This document shows, piece after piece, positions 42,933 to 51,721 of a stretch of 64,000 nt of DNA. Source of the stretch: Irregularibacter muris. Lineage in GTDB: Bacteria > Bacillota > Clostridia > Eubacteriales > Garciellaceae. Location: NCBI RefSeq assembly GCF_024622505.1, contig NZ_JANKAS010000007.1, positions 1 to 64,000 of the forward strand, written 5' to 3'. The notes beneath the pieces were generated by a model. The model had not been told where the DNA came from and ran no database searches. It saw only the letters and a list, made by a program, of their open reading frames with translations. The number at the start of each line of letters is the position of its first letter. Position 1 is the stretch's first letter. Position numbers and translations under genes: made by a program.

Positions 42933-45833
42933 ATGGAAGAGAAAATACTTGAAATTATTGGTCAAGAAGATAAGAGAAATCCATTAACAGATGAGAAAAT
43001 TTCCAAATTATTATCCATCAGCCGCGAAGAAGTATGTAGCTTAAGGTTTAAATTGGGAATTTCAGATTCAAGGGAACGACGAAAGAATGTATTAATCAAA
43101 GATATTGAGGCAATACGGCAAAAAAATCCTAATATATCAGAACGAAAGTTGACGGTTAAGCTAAATGAACTTGGATATCAAGTATCGAGGTATATAGTAT
43201 CTTCGATTAATAAAGAAATATTTATTGAAGATAAAAGAGTGAAAAAACAAAGCAAAGAGAATGCAGATAGAAAAGATCATTTTAGTTTTGATGAGATTAT
43301 TGGTAGTTATGGAAGTCTCAAAATGCAAATATCCCAAGCAAAAGCTGCTATGTTATATCCACCCCATGGTTTACACACTTTAATTCATGGACCTAGTGGT
43401 GTAGGGAAAAATCAGCTTGTTGAGGCTATGTATGATTATGCAATTTCAGTTGGTAGACTAGAGAGAGATAGTCCATTTATTATTTTTAACTGTGCAGATT
43501 ATGCTGATAATCCCCAACTTCTAATGTCACAATTATTTGGTTACAAAAAAGGAGCATTTACTGGTGCTTACGATGACAAAGAGGGGATTGTAGAAAAAGC
43601 AAATAATGGAGTTTTATTTTTAGATGAAGTACATCGTTTGCCTAGCGAAGGGCAGGAAATGTTATTTTATTTGATTGATAAGGGATCTTATAGAAAATTA
43701 GGTGAAACAGAGAGTTCCCATGAAATGAATTTTATGCTTATTGCTGCAACAACTGAAGATTTAGATTCTTCACTACTTATAACTTTTCGAAGAAGAATTC
43801 CAATGGTTATTGATATTCCACCATTGTCACAGCGTCCCCTTTCAGAGCGACTTATGATTATACAACAATTTTTGAAGAAAGAAGCACTGCGTATTAATCG
43901 AAGAATTATTGTGAAAAAAGAAGCTTTAAAATATTTATTATGTTATCTTTGCCCGGGGAATATTGGACAGCTAAGAAGCGATATTCAAGTTGCTTGTGCT
44001 CATAGCTTTCTGAAATATATTGCTGAAGAAAAATATGAGTTAACCATTGATGTAGAGGATTTACCTAGCTATGTAAAAAATATAGCATCAAATTTAAATA
44101 CCAAAAATATGGGAATATCTTGCTATATAGAAAATGATTTAATTATATCTAATATTAAAACTGAAAATAAGATGGATTTAGAGTTACCACTTCAAGATAG
44201 CAATATTTATCAAGTCATAGAAAATAGGTATCAAGAGCTAATGGAAAGTGGTTACTATAAAGATGAAATTTATGAACTTATTGATGGAGAAATGAATAAG
44301 CAACTTAAGCATTTATTTAAAAAATATGAGGACAAAAATGTAAATCAAAGAAATATTGATGACATTGTGGGAACTCAGATTATTCGAACCGTGCGTAAAT
44401 CCATGATTCTTGCTAAGCAAAGCATTAATAATCTTAGTACAAGTATCTATTCTCCCTTATGCCTTCATGTTAGTGCAGCCTTCGAGAGGCTTAAGAATAA
44501 TAAGTTAATATTCAATCCACAACTTGAAAAAATTAAAAATAATTATCCTTTAGAGTTCAAGACAGCCCAAAAAATGGCATTACAATATGAAAGTGACTTG
44601 AATATCAAATTTCCGGACGAGGAAATAGCATTTATTGCTATGTACTTAAAGACTTTTTCTCAAAAAAAGGAAGAATCAGAGTCAAGGATTGTTGTGATTG
44701 TTCTTACACATGGTGATGTTGGAATTGCTATGGCGGAGGTAGCCAATAAGTTATTAAATGTGAATATGGCGATAGCCATAAAAGTAGCATTAGATGAGTC
44801 ACCAAAGGATGCATTGATAAAGACACAACATGTCATTGAGCAACTTGATGAGGGGCGGGGATGTCTTATTCTAACGGATATGGGTTCCCTAGTTACATTC
44901 GGAGATACGATTAGTAAGAATACTGGAATTGATGTTAGAACAATTTCCCGTGTTGATACAGTAATGGTTATTGATGCAATTCGAAGAGCTATTATTTCTG
45001 AAACGACTTTAGATGATCTTGAGGAAGCTCTTAATGCAGAAAGAATGATTAATTTCCATAGAAATATACAGAGTGAATCACCGTTAAAGCCTGTAATTAT
45101 AACAACATGCATGACAGGACATGGAAGTGCACTAATTATAAAAGGTAGAATAGAAGAAATTGTTAAAGAAGAAAACGCTAAGGTAGAAGTCATACCAATT
45201 GGTGCTATGAGTGAGGAAGGAATAGAAAAAAACTTGGGAAAAATAAAGTGGAAAAACAATGTTATTGCTATTGTTGGAAACATCAATGTAGAGCATTCAG
45301 GTATACCTTTCTTTCCTTTAAAAGACATCATTTATGGAAATGATCAAGATCTTCGCACAATCTTACAAGAATTTTCAAAAGAAAAATTAACTAAGAGCAG
45401 ATTAAAAGAATTACTCTTTGATGAACTTATTTTTTGTGAAGAAGAAAAAGTATTTAAAAATAATATAATTGATTTACAAGTTCAGGCCTTGATAAAACAA
45501 GGTTTTGTTGAGGAACAATATCTTTTAGATGTATATAAACGAGAAGCTATGGAGGGTACTGTGCTAGGGTATTTTGCTATTCCCCACGGGTTTCCAGAAC
45601 ATGTCACAAAACCTGCCGTTTCGATTGTGCGGTTGAAAGAGCCAATTCTTTGGGAAAAAGACTTTGAAACTCGTATTATTTTTATGCCTGCATTAAAAGA
45701 AGATTCAAGTACATATACGAGGGATTTATTTAAAGTATGTACAGATAAAAACGTATATCAGCAGCTTCTAGAAGCAACAAAAGTGGAAGAGATAAAAGAA
45801 ATAATATTGAACATAAAAAAACCGTCCATTTAA
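42933..45833 (+). CDS. LevR-type sigma-54-dependent, PTS-controlled activator (module V regulator)
   Basis: Same layout as the module I regulator: N-terminal HTH region (residues 1-95, with SREEVCSLRFKLGISDSRER), AAA+ domain (about 120-375; Walker B LFLDEVHRLP, loop GAFTGA), PRD (about 460-575), EIIA-Man-like domain (VLTHGDVG), EIIB-Gat-like domain (TTCMTGHGSA), and C-terminal EIIA (AIPHGFP). The Walker A reads GPSGVGKN: residue 160 is Asn where Ser/Thr normally binds Mg2+. ATG follows AAGGAGGATG. Its final codons form the left arm of the hairpin before its target operon. Confidence 0.92.
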   Translation: MEEKILEIIGQEDKRNPLTDEKISKLLSISREEVCSLRFKLGISDSRERRKNVLIKDIEAIRQKNPNISERKLTVKLNELGYQVSRYIVSSINKEIFIEDKRVKKQSKENADRKDHFSFDEIIGSYGSLKMQISQAKAAMLYPPHGLHTLIHGPSGVGKNQLVEAMYDYAISVGRLERDSPFIIFNCADYADNPQLLMSQLFGYKKGAFTGAYDDKEGIVEKANNGVLFLDEVHRLPSEGQEMLFYLIDKGSYRKLGETESSHEMNFMLIAATTEDLDSSLLITFRRRIPMVIDIPPLSQRPLSERLMIIQQFLKKEALRINRRIIVKKEALKYLLCYLCPGNIGQLRSDIQVACAHSFLKYIAEEKYELTIDVEDLPSYVKNIASNLNTKNMGISCYIENDLIISNIKTENKMDLELPLQDSNIYQVIENRYQELMESGYYKDEIYELIDGEMNKQLKHLFKKYEDKNVNQRNIDDIVGTQIIRTVRKSMILAKQSINNLSTSIYSPLCLHVSAAFERLKNNKLIFNPQLEKIKNNYPLEFKTAQKMALQYESDLNIKFPDEEIAFIAMYLKTFSQKKEESESRIVVIVLTHGDVGIAMAEVANKLLNVNMAIAIKVALDESPKDALIKTQHVIEQLDEGRGCLILTDMGSLVTFGDTISKNTGIDVRTISRVDTVMVIDAIRRAIISETTLDDLEEALNAERMINFHRNIQSESPLKPVIITTCMTGHGSALIIKGRIEEIVKEENAKVEVIPIGAMSEEGIEKNLGKIKWKNNVIAIVGNINVEHSGIPFFPLKDIIYGNDQDLRTILQEFSKEKLTKSRLKELLFDELIFCEEEKVFKNNIIDLQVQALIKQGFVEEQYLLDVYKREAMEGTVLGYFAIPHGFPEHVTKPAVSIVRLKEPILWEKDFETRIIFMPALKEDSSTYTRDLFKVCTDKNVYQQLLEATKVEEIKEIILNIKKPSI

Positions 45834-45847
45834 TTGGTACGGTTTTT
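45817..45847 (+). terminator. Terminator hairpin overlapping the regulator stop and the -24 element
   Basis: A 9-bp stem pairs 45817-45825 (AAAAACCGT) with 45839-45847 (ACGGTTTTT). The TAA stop of the regulator lies in the loop. The T-run of the hairpin is the spacer of the downstream sigma-54 promoter. Confidence 0.65.
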
Positions 45848-45849
45848 GC
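45834..45849 (+). promoter_or_regulatory. Sigma-54 (-24/-12) promoter of the module V operon
   Basis: TTGGTACG-N4-TTGC, with GG at 45836-45837 and GC at 45848-45849 and exactly 10 bp between. One mismatch (GGT for GGC) from consensus. It begins on the base after the regulator stop codon, so any enhancer sites must lie inside the regulator coding sequence. Confidence 0.78.
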
Positions 45850-45889
45850 TTTATTTAATGGCATGGATAAAAAAGGGGGTGATTCATAA

Positions 45890-46372
45890 TTGAATGGCAA
45901 TATTGAGATAAATGAAAATCTGATTCTACCGCACATGGATGCAAAAGATAGTAAACAGGTATTGTATGAATTAAGTAAAAGGATGAAGAAATATGGCTAT
46001 GTTAAAGATACTTTTTATGAAGCAGTATTAAAGCGCGAAGAAGATTTTCCTACAGGATTAAAATGTGGTCAATATAATTTTGCCATTCCTCACACAGAAT
46101 CTATTCATGTTAATAGATCATGTATTGGAATAGCAACGCTTCAGCAAGGGGTAGATTTTCGTAGAATGGATGAACCTGAAGATTCTGTAAATGTATTTTT
46201 GGTTGTATTATTAGCTTCAGCTGGTGGACACGAACATATTGAAATTTTAAGACATGTAATCAAAATTTTCCAAAATGAAGCAAGTATACAACAGTTGGTC
46301 CATACAGAAAACAAGCATGAAATTGTGCAAGTTTTACAACAATGTTTGGTAGGAGGTAGTGATGATGAGTAA
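45890..46372 (+). CDS. PTS system galactitol-type EIIA component
   Basis: PTS_EIIA_2 domain of 160 aa with the phosphorylated His in FAIPHTESIH. TTG start at 45890, 7 bases after AAAGGGGGTGA; no other good start exists nearby. The 3' end overlaps the EIIB start. First gene of the sigma-54-driven module V operon. Confidence 0.9.
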   Translation: MNGNIEINENLILPHMDAKDSKQVLYELSKRMKKYGYVKDTFYEAVLKREEDFPTGLKCGQYNFAIPHTESIHVNRSCIGIATLQQGVDFRRMDEPEDSVNVFLVVLLASAGGHEHIEILRHVIKIFQNEASIQQLVHTENKHEIVQVLQQCLVGGSDDE

Positions 46373-46661
46373 AAAACTGGTATTAGTAGTATGTGGTGCA
46401 GGGACTCTAACATCGGTGATTGCATCACAAGGTATTGAAGAAGGGTTAAAAAAAAGGGGTGTTAATGAGGTCCAGGTAAAGACCGGAAGGATTGATGATA
46501 TCGAAAGATTTCAAAATCAGATTTCAGTTTTAGTATCCACGATGAATATTCGTCAACAATATTCATTTCCAGTTGTGAATGCCATTGCATTTTTAATAGG
46601 AGATGACTATGGGATGGAAAAAGCAATTGATAAAGTCGCAGATATTCTAAAGGATAATTAG
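46365..46661 (+). CDS. PTS system galactitol-type EIIB component
   Basis: About 98 aa, phosphorylated Cys in LVLVVCGAGTLTSV. In-frame starts are GTG 46359, ATG 46362 and ATG 46365; AGGAGG at 46351-46356 fits 46365 best. It overlaps the EIIA gene by 8 bases. Confidence 0.9.
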   Translation: MSKKLVLVVCGAGTLTSVIASQGIEEGLKKRGVNEVQVKTGRIDDIERFQNQISVLVSTMNIRQQYSFPVVNAIAFLIGDDYGMEKAIDKVADILKDN

Positions 46662-46763
46662 TAAAAATTATAATTAGAACTATGGCAAAATGGCTTATAA
46701 TTATCAATAGATTTTTTTCGTATTATCTGAATCCTAAAAATTAAAGTATGGGAGGGGAAATAT

Positions 46764-48041
46764 ATGAACGTGATGGATGCAATAAAAGCGGGTTTTGATT
46801 GGTTTTTTGGTTTGGGTGGAACTGTATTTGTTCCTGTTATTATGTTTACGCTTTGTATGATCTTTAAAGGCGGTTTATCTAGGAGTATACGTAGCGCCAT
46901 ATTCTTTGGTATTGGACTTACAGGATTAAATCTGATAATTGATTTATCTATTAACGCTATGACACCTGTAACGCTTGCATTATCCGATAGATTAGGAGTG
47001 AACTACAATGTAATCGATATTGGTTATGGAAATGTATCTATTGCCTGGACTTGGCCTGGAGTTATTTGGGTAATATTAGGGATCATTGCACTTAATTTAG
47101 TATGTGTACTGTTAAAGCTCACAAAAACATTGTGGGTTGACATGTGGAATATTTGGCATGGTGAGTTTATTGCTGCTTTAATGTGGGCACTTACAGGTAG
47201 CATAACTATAGGTGTTGGATCCGGTCTACTTCTTCTACTTATTAACATGTTTTTAGCTGATTATCATGCAGAAAGAATTCAAGAGTTTAATGGTCTTGAG
47301 GGGATCTCTGTTGTAGCAACATCTGGAACCTTCACTGCATCTTTTGCACAAATAGTGATGAAAGGAATTGAACGCATCCCAGGTTTAAGGAATATTAAAG
47401 CATCTCCAGAAGAAATCAAAAACAAATTTGGTATCCTTGGTGAGATGGCCGTTGTTGGAGCTCTTATGGGTATCGTAATGGGTATTGTAGGTGGATTTAA
47501 TGTGACTGAGACCCTGCAGTTATCTATAAAGTTAGCCGCAGTATTAGTCATTTTACCTAGAATGTTGTCTCTAATTGCAGAAGGTATTATTCCTATTTCT
47601 AATGCATTATCAAAATTCATGAGACAAAAATTTCCAGATCGTGAATTAATGATTGCTGTTGATCCCGCTATTCTGTTAGGTGATCCATCGGTTATGTCTA
47701 CTGTAATTATTATGTTTCCTATTTCTGTTTTAGTTACAGCAATTCTTCCTGGGAGTAATTTTCTTGCAGTTGCATCTTTAGCGGCTATGCCTTACTGGGT
47801 TGGTGGAATGGTTCCTTATACTAAAGGAAATGTTGTGCACACTGTTATTGTTGCCACCCTATGGATTATACCTACTACATTAATTGCTTCTAGTATGGCA
47901 GGTATTATCACTGAAGCAAGTCAATTAACTGGACTGTTTACTGATCAAATTGCAGATGGAGCATTATTTACTAATTGGGAAGAAGGAGGAAACTTTTTAC
48001 TGTGGCTTTTAGTAAAAATAGCACATTTATTCGGATATTAA
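46764..48041 (+). CDS. PTS system galactitol-type EIIC permease
   Basis: Gat-family EIIC of 425 aa. Opening FFGLGGTVFVPVIMFTLCM and the ALLGDPSVMST-like and LPGSNFLAVASLAA regions match the family and align with the module II EIIC. GGGAGGGG precedes the ATG, after a 102-bp gap from EIIB. Substrate probably a hexitol or related polyol. Confidence 0.92.
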   Translation: MNVMDAIKAGFDWFFGLGGTVFVPVIMFTLCMIFKGGLSRSIRSAIFFGIGLTGLNLIIDLSINAMTPVTLALSDRLGVNYNVIDIGYGNVSIAWTWPGVIWVILGIIALNLVCVLLKLTKTLWVDMWNIWHGEFIAALMWALTGSITIGVGSGLLLLLINMFLADYHAERIQEFNGLEGISVVATSGTFTASFAQIVMKGIERIPGLRNIKASPEEIKNKFGILGEMAVVGALMGIVMGIVGGFNVTETLQLSIKLAAVLVILPRMLSLIAEGIIPISNALSKFMRQKFPDRELMIAVDPAILLGDPSVMSTVIIMFPISVLVTAILPGSNFLAVASLAAMPYWVGGMVPYTKGNVVHTVIVATLWIIPTTLIASSMAGIITEASQLTGLFTDQIADGALFTNWEEGGNFLLWLLVKIAHLFGY

Positions 48042-48053
48042 AAAGGCTCTGTT

Positions 48054-49070
48054 ATGAAAGTAGCTCGATTGAAAGACATTGAAAGAATAGCAGTAGAAGA
48101 GGCTAATAAAGCAACACTAGAAAGCGAAGATCATGTTCTAATTCAAATTAAAGTAGTCACAATTTGTGGTTCGGATGTTCATTACTTTAAGTCACAACAC
48201 CTACCCCATCATTTAGCCTATCCCTTAGTATTAGGACATGAGGCAGCGGGGGTGGTGAGGCAGGTAGGTAGAAAGGTTACACATTTAAAGGTGGGAGATC
48301 GTGTTGCAATAGAACCATCAAACTGGTGTGGTAAATGCTATTATTGTCGGACTGGACGCTATAATTTTTGTGAAAAGTTGACGTTCATGGCCAGTAAAGG
48401 AATAACAGGAGCATTAAGAGAATATGTTTCATGGCCAGCAAAAGTTGTGTTTAAATTGCCAGATAATTTAAGCTTTAAGATGGGAGCTCTTTTAGAACCT
48501 TTATCTGTGGCTTATTCAGCCATGGAGAAGCTCCCATTAGAAAACTGTTCAAACATTGCCATAATAGGCGCAGGTTCTATTGGAATGCTTGTTGGGAAAC
48601 TAATATCTATTATGTATCCTCAAAAAAAGGTTTGCTTAATAGATCTTCATAATGATAAGAAAAGACTTGGAGAGAGACTCGGATTAAAAAAGGAGCAATT
48701 TCTTATTCAAGGAGAATACAAAAATTCAGATATTCTGGATTTGGATGCGCTAATTGATACAACAGGCAATACAAAGGTTGTTAACACCTTTATGAATTAC
48801 TTGCGTTATGGAGGTACTTTGGTACAGGTGGGGGTAACAGATCAACGATTACAGCAGACTTTTAAACAAATCGTATATAAGGGGCTATGTATAATTGGGA
48901 GCTATCGCTATGCAAACACATATCCAAAATTAATTTCACTATTAAAAAATGATGACTACAATATTGCTAAAATTATTACGCATAATTTTCATCTGAGTGA
49001 TGTACAAAAAGCCTTTGAGATAGCTCAGAGTCCAAGATGCATGAAAGTTTCAATTATAATGGATAAATAA
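48054..49070 (+). CDS. Zinc-dependent polyol(-phosphate) dehydrogenase
   Basis: Medium-chain dehydrogenase of 338 aa, sorbitol/galactitol-1-phosphate dehydrogenase-like. Catalytic zinc site: Cys in TICGSDVHYF and His-Glu in LGHEAAG. Structural zinc Cys residues: CGKCYYCRTGRYNFC. NAD-binding motif AIIGAGSIGMLVG. It follows EIIC after 12 bp, so it probably oxidises the phosphorylated polyol delivered by the PTS. Confidence 0.88.
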   Translation: MKVARLKDIERIAVEEANKATLESEDHVLIQIKVVTICGSDVHYFKSQHLPHHLAYPLVLGHEAAGVVRQVGRKVTHLKVGDRVAIEPSNWCGKCYYCRTGRYNFCEKLTFMASKGITGALREYVSWPAKVVFKLPDNLSFKMGALLEPLSVAYSAMEKLPLENCSNIAIIGAGSIGMLVGKLISIMYPQKKVCLIDLHNDKKRLGERLGLKKEQFLIQGEYKNSDILDLDALIDTTGNTKVVNTFMNYLRYGGTLVQVGVTDQRLQQTFKQIVYKGLCIIGSYRYANTYPKLISLLKNDDYNIAKIITHNFHLSDVQKAFEIAQSPRCMKVSIIMDK

Positions 49071-49081
49071 AATAAAGTATA

Positions 49082-49109
49082 GGGGATGGATTCTTAGGGT
49101 TTCATCCCT
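49082..49109 (+). other. Intercistronic hairpin
   Basis: GGGATG (49083-49088) pairs with CATCCC (49103-49108), plus a G-T pair outside it. A TTTTT run comes 5 bases later. It may reduce read-through from the dehydrogenase into the isomerase gene. Confidence 0.4.
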
Positions 49110-49156
49110 GCATTTTTGAGATGAAGTAATATTAATACAAAGAAAGGAAGGATTAC

Positions 49157-50920
49157 ATGTATTTCAAGAATAGAGAATCAAACTATGAAAAATTTCCATA
49201 TACAAGAATTCATGGGTATGATGATGAGGCATTTAATGGATATTCAAATATTGTTATGGAACTTAAAAAGCAAATCAAAGCAGAAAATAAAGATAAAGTT
49301 GTTATGGTTATTGATTATTATCATGGTGTTCGAAAAGCTGAAATAGAGGAGAATTTGATACAACAACTAAATCCGGATGAAATTATTTTCTGCGAGGATG
49401 CAAAGCTACCAGAAAACATTTTATATCCAAAATTAAAAAGAAATATAACCGATGATAGAGTATTTGGAGTTCTATCTGTCCATAAGCTATCGGAGTTCTT
49501 TAATTTAGAAAAATTAGAGTTATTAAAGAATAGAGTTAAAAATGCAGAAGGCAAGTTGGTTTTAGTATATGGCGTGGGGGCATCACTAGTTACTAGAGGA
49601 GACATTTTAATTTATGGGGATTTGTCACGGAGGGAGATTGAATTACGTTATCAAACGAATGAACTGGATAATTGGGGTGTAAGAAATTTTGAAGAAGACT
49701 ATTTAAGAAAATATAAGCGTGCATATTTCATTGAGTGGAGAGTATTTGATCGACACAAGATGGATATGTTTGAAGATATTGATTATTTGATTGACACCAA
49801 TAAAGATAATCGTCCTAATATGATTACTGGAATGGCACTACAGGAGGGCATTAAACAAATAGCAAAACAACCCTTTCGATTGGTACCCTATTTTGAAGAA
49901 GGTATTTGGGGCGGTAGATGGATGGAAGAAGTATGTGACTTAGAACGTGACAAAAACAACCTTGCTTGGTGCTTTGATGGAATTCCTGAAGAAAATGCGG
50001 TACATTTAAAATTTAATGAAGTAACAGTGGAGATTCCTTGTATTAATATTGTATTAAGGGAACCTGACTTATTGCTTGGGGCAAAAGTGCATGCGCGCTT
50101 TGGGACAGAGTTTCCTATCCGATTTGATTTTTTAGACACAATGGGTGGTGGGAACCTAAGTCTTCAGGTACATCCTCTTACAGAATATATTCAAGATAAT
50201 TTTGGAATGCACTATACCCAGGATGAAAGTTATTATATTTTAGACGCTAAAGAAGATGCTTGTGTATATCTAGGTGTAAAAGAGGGGATTAAAGAAGAAA
50301 TGCTTATTCCTGCACTGGAAGAAGCACAGAAAAATGGGGAGTTTGATGATACAAAATATATCAACAAATTTCCTATTAAGAAACATGACCATGTTTTAAT
50401 TCCTGCAGGAACTATTCATTGTTCAGGTAAAAATGCTATGGTACTTGAAATTTCAGCTACTCCCTATATTTTCACAATGAAATTATGGGACTGGGGAAGA
50501 GTGGGTTTGGATGGAAAGCCTAGACCTATTAATATTAATCATGGGGCTAAGGCTATTCAATTTGATCGTACAGAGAAGTGGGTAAAACAAAATCTTTTAA
50601 ATCGTGTAGACATTGTGGAAGAGGACGAGGATAAAAAGGTTGAAAAAACAGGTCTTCATGAATTAGAGTTTATCGAGACAAGAAGGTATTGGTTTGATAA
50701 AAGAATATGTATAAATTGTCATGAATCGGTCAATATGTTGAATTTAGTTGAGGGTGAAGAAGCAATTATTACATCTTCTAATGAAGACTTTGAACCATTT
50801 GTTGTTCATTATGCCGAAACTTTTATTATCCCTGAAAGTGTAAAGGCATATGGAATAGCACCTTATGGAAAATCTCTAGGGAAAAAAGTAGCTGTCATTC
50901 AGGCACGTGTGAGAGTCTAA
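49157..50920 (+). CDS. Class I mannose-6-phosphate isomerase with an N-terminal extra domain
   Basis: The C-terminal part (from about residue 238) is a class I cupin mannose-6-P isomerase: LSLQVHPLTEY, DESYYIL and IPAGTIHCSG supply zinc ligands and active-site residues. It interconverts mannose-6-P and fructose-6-P. The first 235 residues are an extension absent from ManA: a possible alpha/beta domain (VVMVIDYYHGVRKAEIEENL; GKLVLVYGVGASLVTRGDIL) recalling nucleoside-kinase-like folds but without a P-loop. At 587 aa the protein is much longer than ordinary ManA (about 320-390). AAGGAAGG precedes the ATG. Confidence 0.85.
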   Translation: MYFKNRESNYEKFPYTRIHGYDDEAFNGYSNIVMELKKQIKAENKDKVVMVIDYYHGVRKAEIEENLIQQLNPDEIIFCEDAKLPENILYPKLKRNITDDRVFGVLSVHKLSEFFNLEKLELLKNRVKNAEGKLVLVYGVGASLVTRGDILIYGDLSRREIELRYQTNELDNWGVRNFEEDYLRKYKRAYFIEWRVFDRHKMDMFEDIDYLIDTNKDNRPNMITGMALQEGIKQIAKQPFRLVPYFEEGIWGGRWMEEVCDLERDKNNLAWCFDGIPEENAVHLKFNEVTVEIPCINIVLREPDLLLGAKVHARFGTEFPIRFDFLDTMGGGNLSLQVHPLTEYIQDNFGMHYTQDESYYILDAKEDACVYLGVKEGIKEEMLIPALEEAQKNGEFDDTKYINKFPIKKHDHVLIPAGTIHCSGKNAMVLEISATPYIFTMKLWDWGRVGLDGKPRPININHGAKAIQFDRTEKWVKQNLLNRVDIVEEDEDKKVEKTGLHELEFIETRRYWFDKRICINCHESVNMLNLVEGEEAIITSSNEDFEPFVVHYAETFIIPESVKAYGIAPYGKSLGKKVAVIQARVRV

Positions 50921-50936
50921 TAAGGAGGTTGAAAAC

Positions 50937-51707
50937 TTGAAAACAGGATTTAATATACAAGTAGATCTAGATAATCTAGAATTTATTTATGGAGATGGTG
51001 TTTTTGGACCCAAAACAGAAAAAAGAAAGCTTAATGATATTCGAGAGAGTTTGAGCGACCCAAATGTTTCTGGACCTGAGATTATTTATGCTGTAGCGAT
51101 GGATGTTGGAAAAGAAGAGAATAGAGAAGACCTAATAAACCGTAATTTGTTATATGGTGCAATGATTTTTCAAGGTGGAACAATAGGAGATGAACCAATT
51201 CGAAGTCAGGGACATGTTCATGCAATTTCTAAATCATGTAATTGTTCCACTCCTGAAGTATATGAGATATGGTCTGGAGAGGCTTGTATCTATATGCAAG
51301 AGTATGCAACAGATAATCCAGGTAGATGCTTTGCAGTACATGCACAAGCTGGTCAAATTGTAATTGTGCCACCTGGTTGGGCCCATTGTACCATTAATGA
51401 TTCTATAGATGAGCCAATGTTGTTTGGGGCATGGTGCATCCGAGACTATGGATTTGAATATAAGGACATCCGTGCACATAATGGAATAGCATTTTATCCC
51501 AAGGTAAGAAATGAAAAAATTCTATTTGAACAAAATTCAAAATACACAGATACTATTCTAGAAATTAAGGAAGCTAGAGATTATCCAGAGTTTAAGCTAA
51601 AACAAGGAATTCCAATCTATACCCAATATGAGAAGAACCATAACCTTTTTTCATTTGTAACTCAGCCACAATTATTTAGAGATATCTGGAAGGGATTTTG
51701 TCCTTAG
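50937..51707 (+). CDS. Cupin-type glucose-6-phosphate isomerase
   Basis: PF06560-type isomerase of 256 aa, unrelated to the usual bacterial Pgi. Metal site: SQGHVHAI, PEVYEIWSGE and PPGWAHCTI. It interconverts glucose-6-P and fructose-6-P and is best known from archaea. TTG start at 50937, 7 bases after AAGGAGGT. It lies 16 bp after the mannose-6-P isomerase, indicating that several hexose-6-phosphates arise in this pathway. Confidence 0.88.
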   Translation: MKTGFNIQVDLDNLEFIYGDGVFGPKTEKRKLNDIRESLSDPNVSGPEIIYAVAMDVGKEENREDLINRNLLYGAMIFQGGTIGDEPIRSQGHVHAISKSCNCSTPEVYEIWSGEACIYMQEYATDNPGRCFAVHAQAGQIVIVPPGWAHCTINDSIDEPMLFGAWCIRDYGFEYKDIRAHNGIAFYPKVRNEKILFEQNSKYTDTILEIKEARDYPEFKLKQGIPIYTQYEKNHNLFSFVTQPQLFRDIWKGFCP

Positions 51708-51721
51708 AAAGGAGCAAGTTT

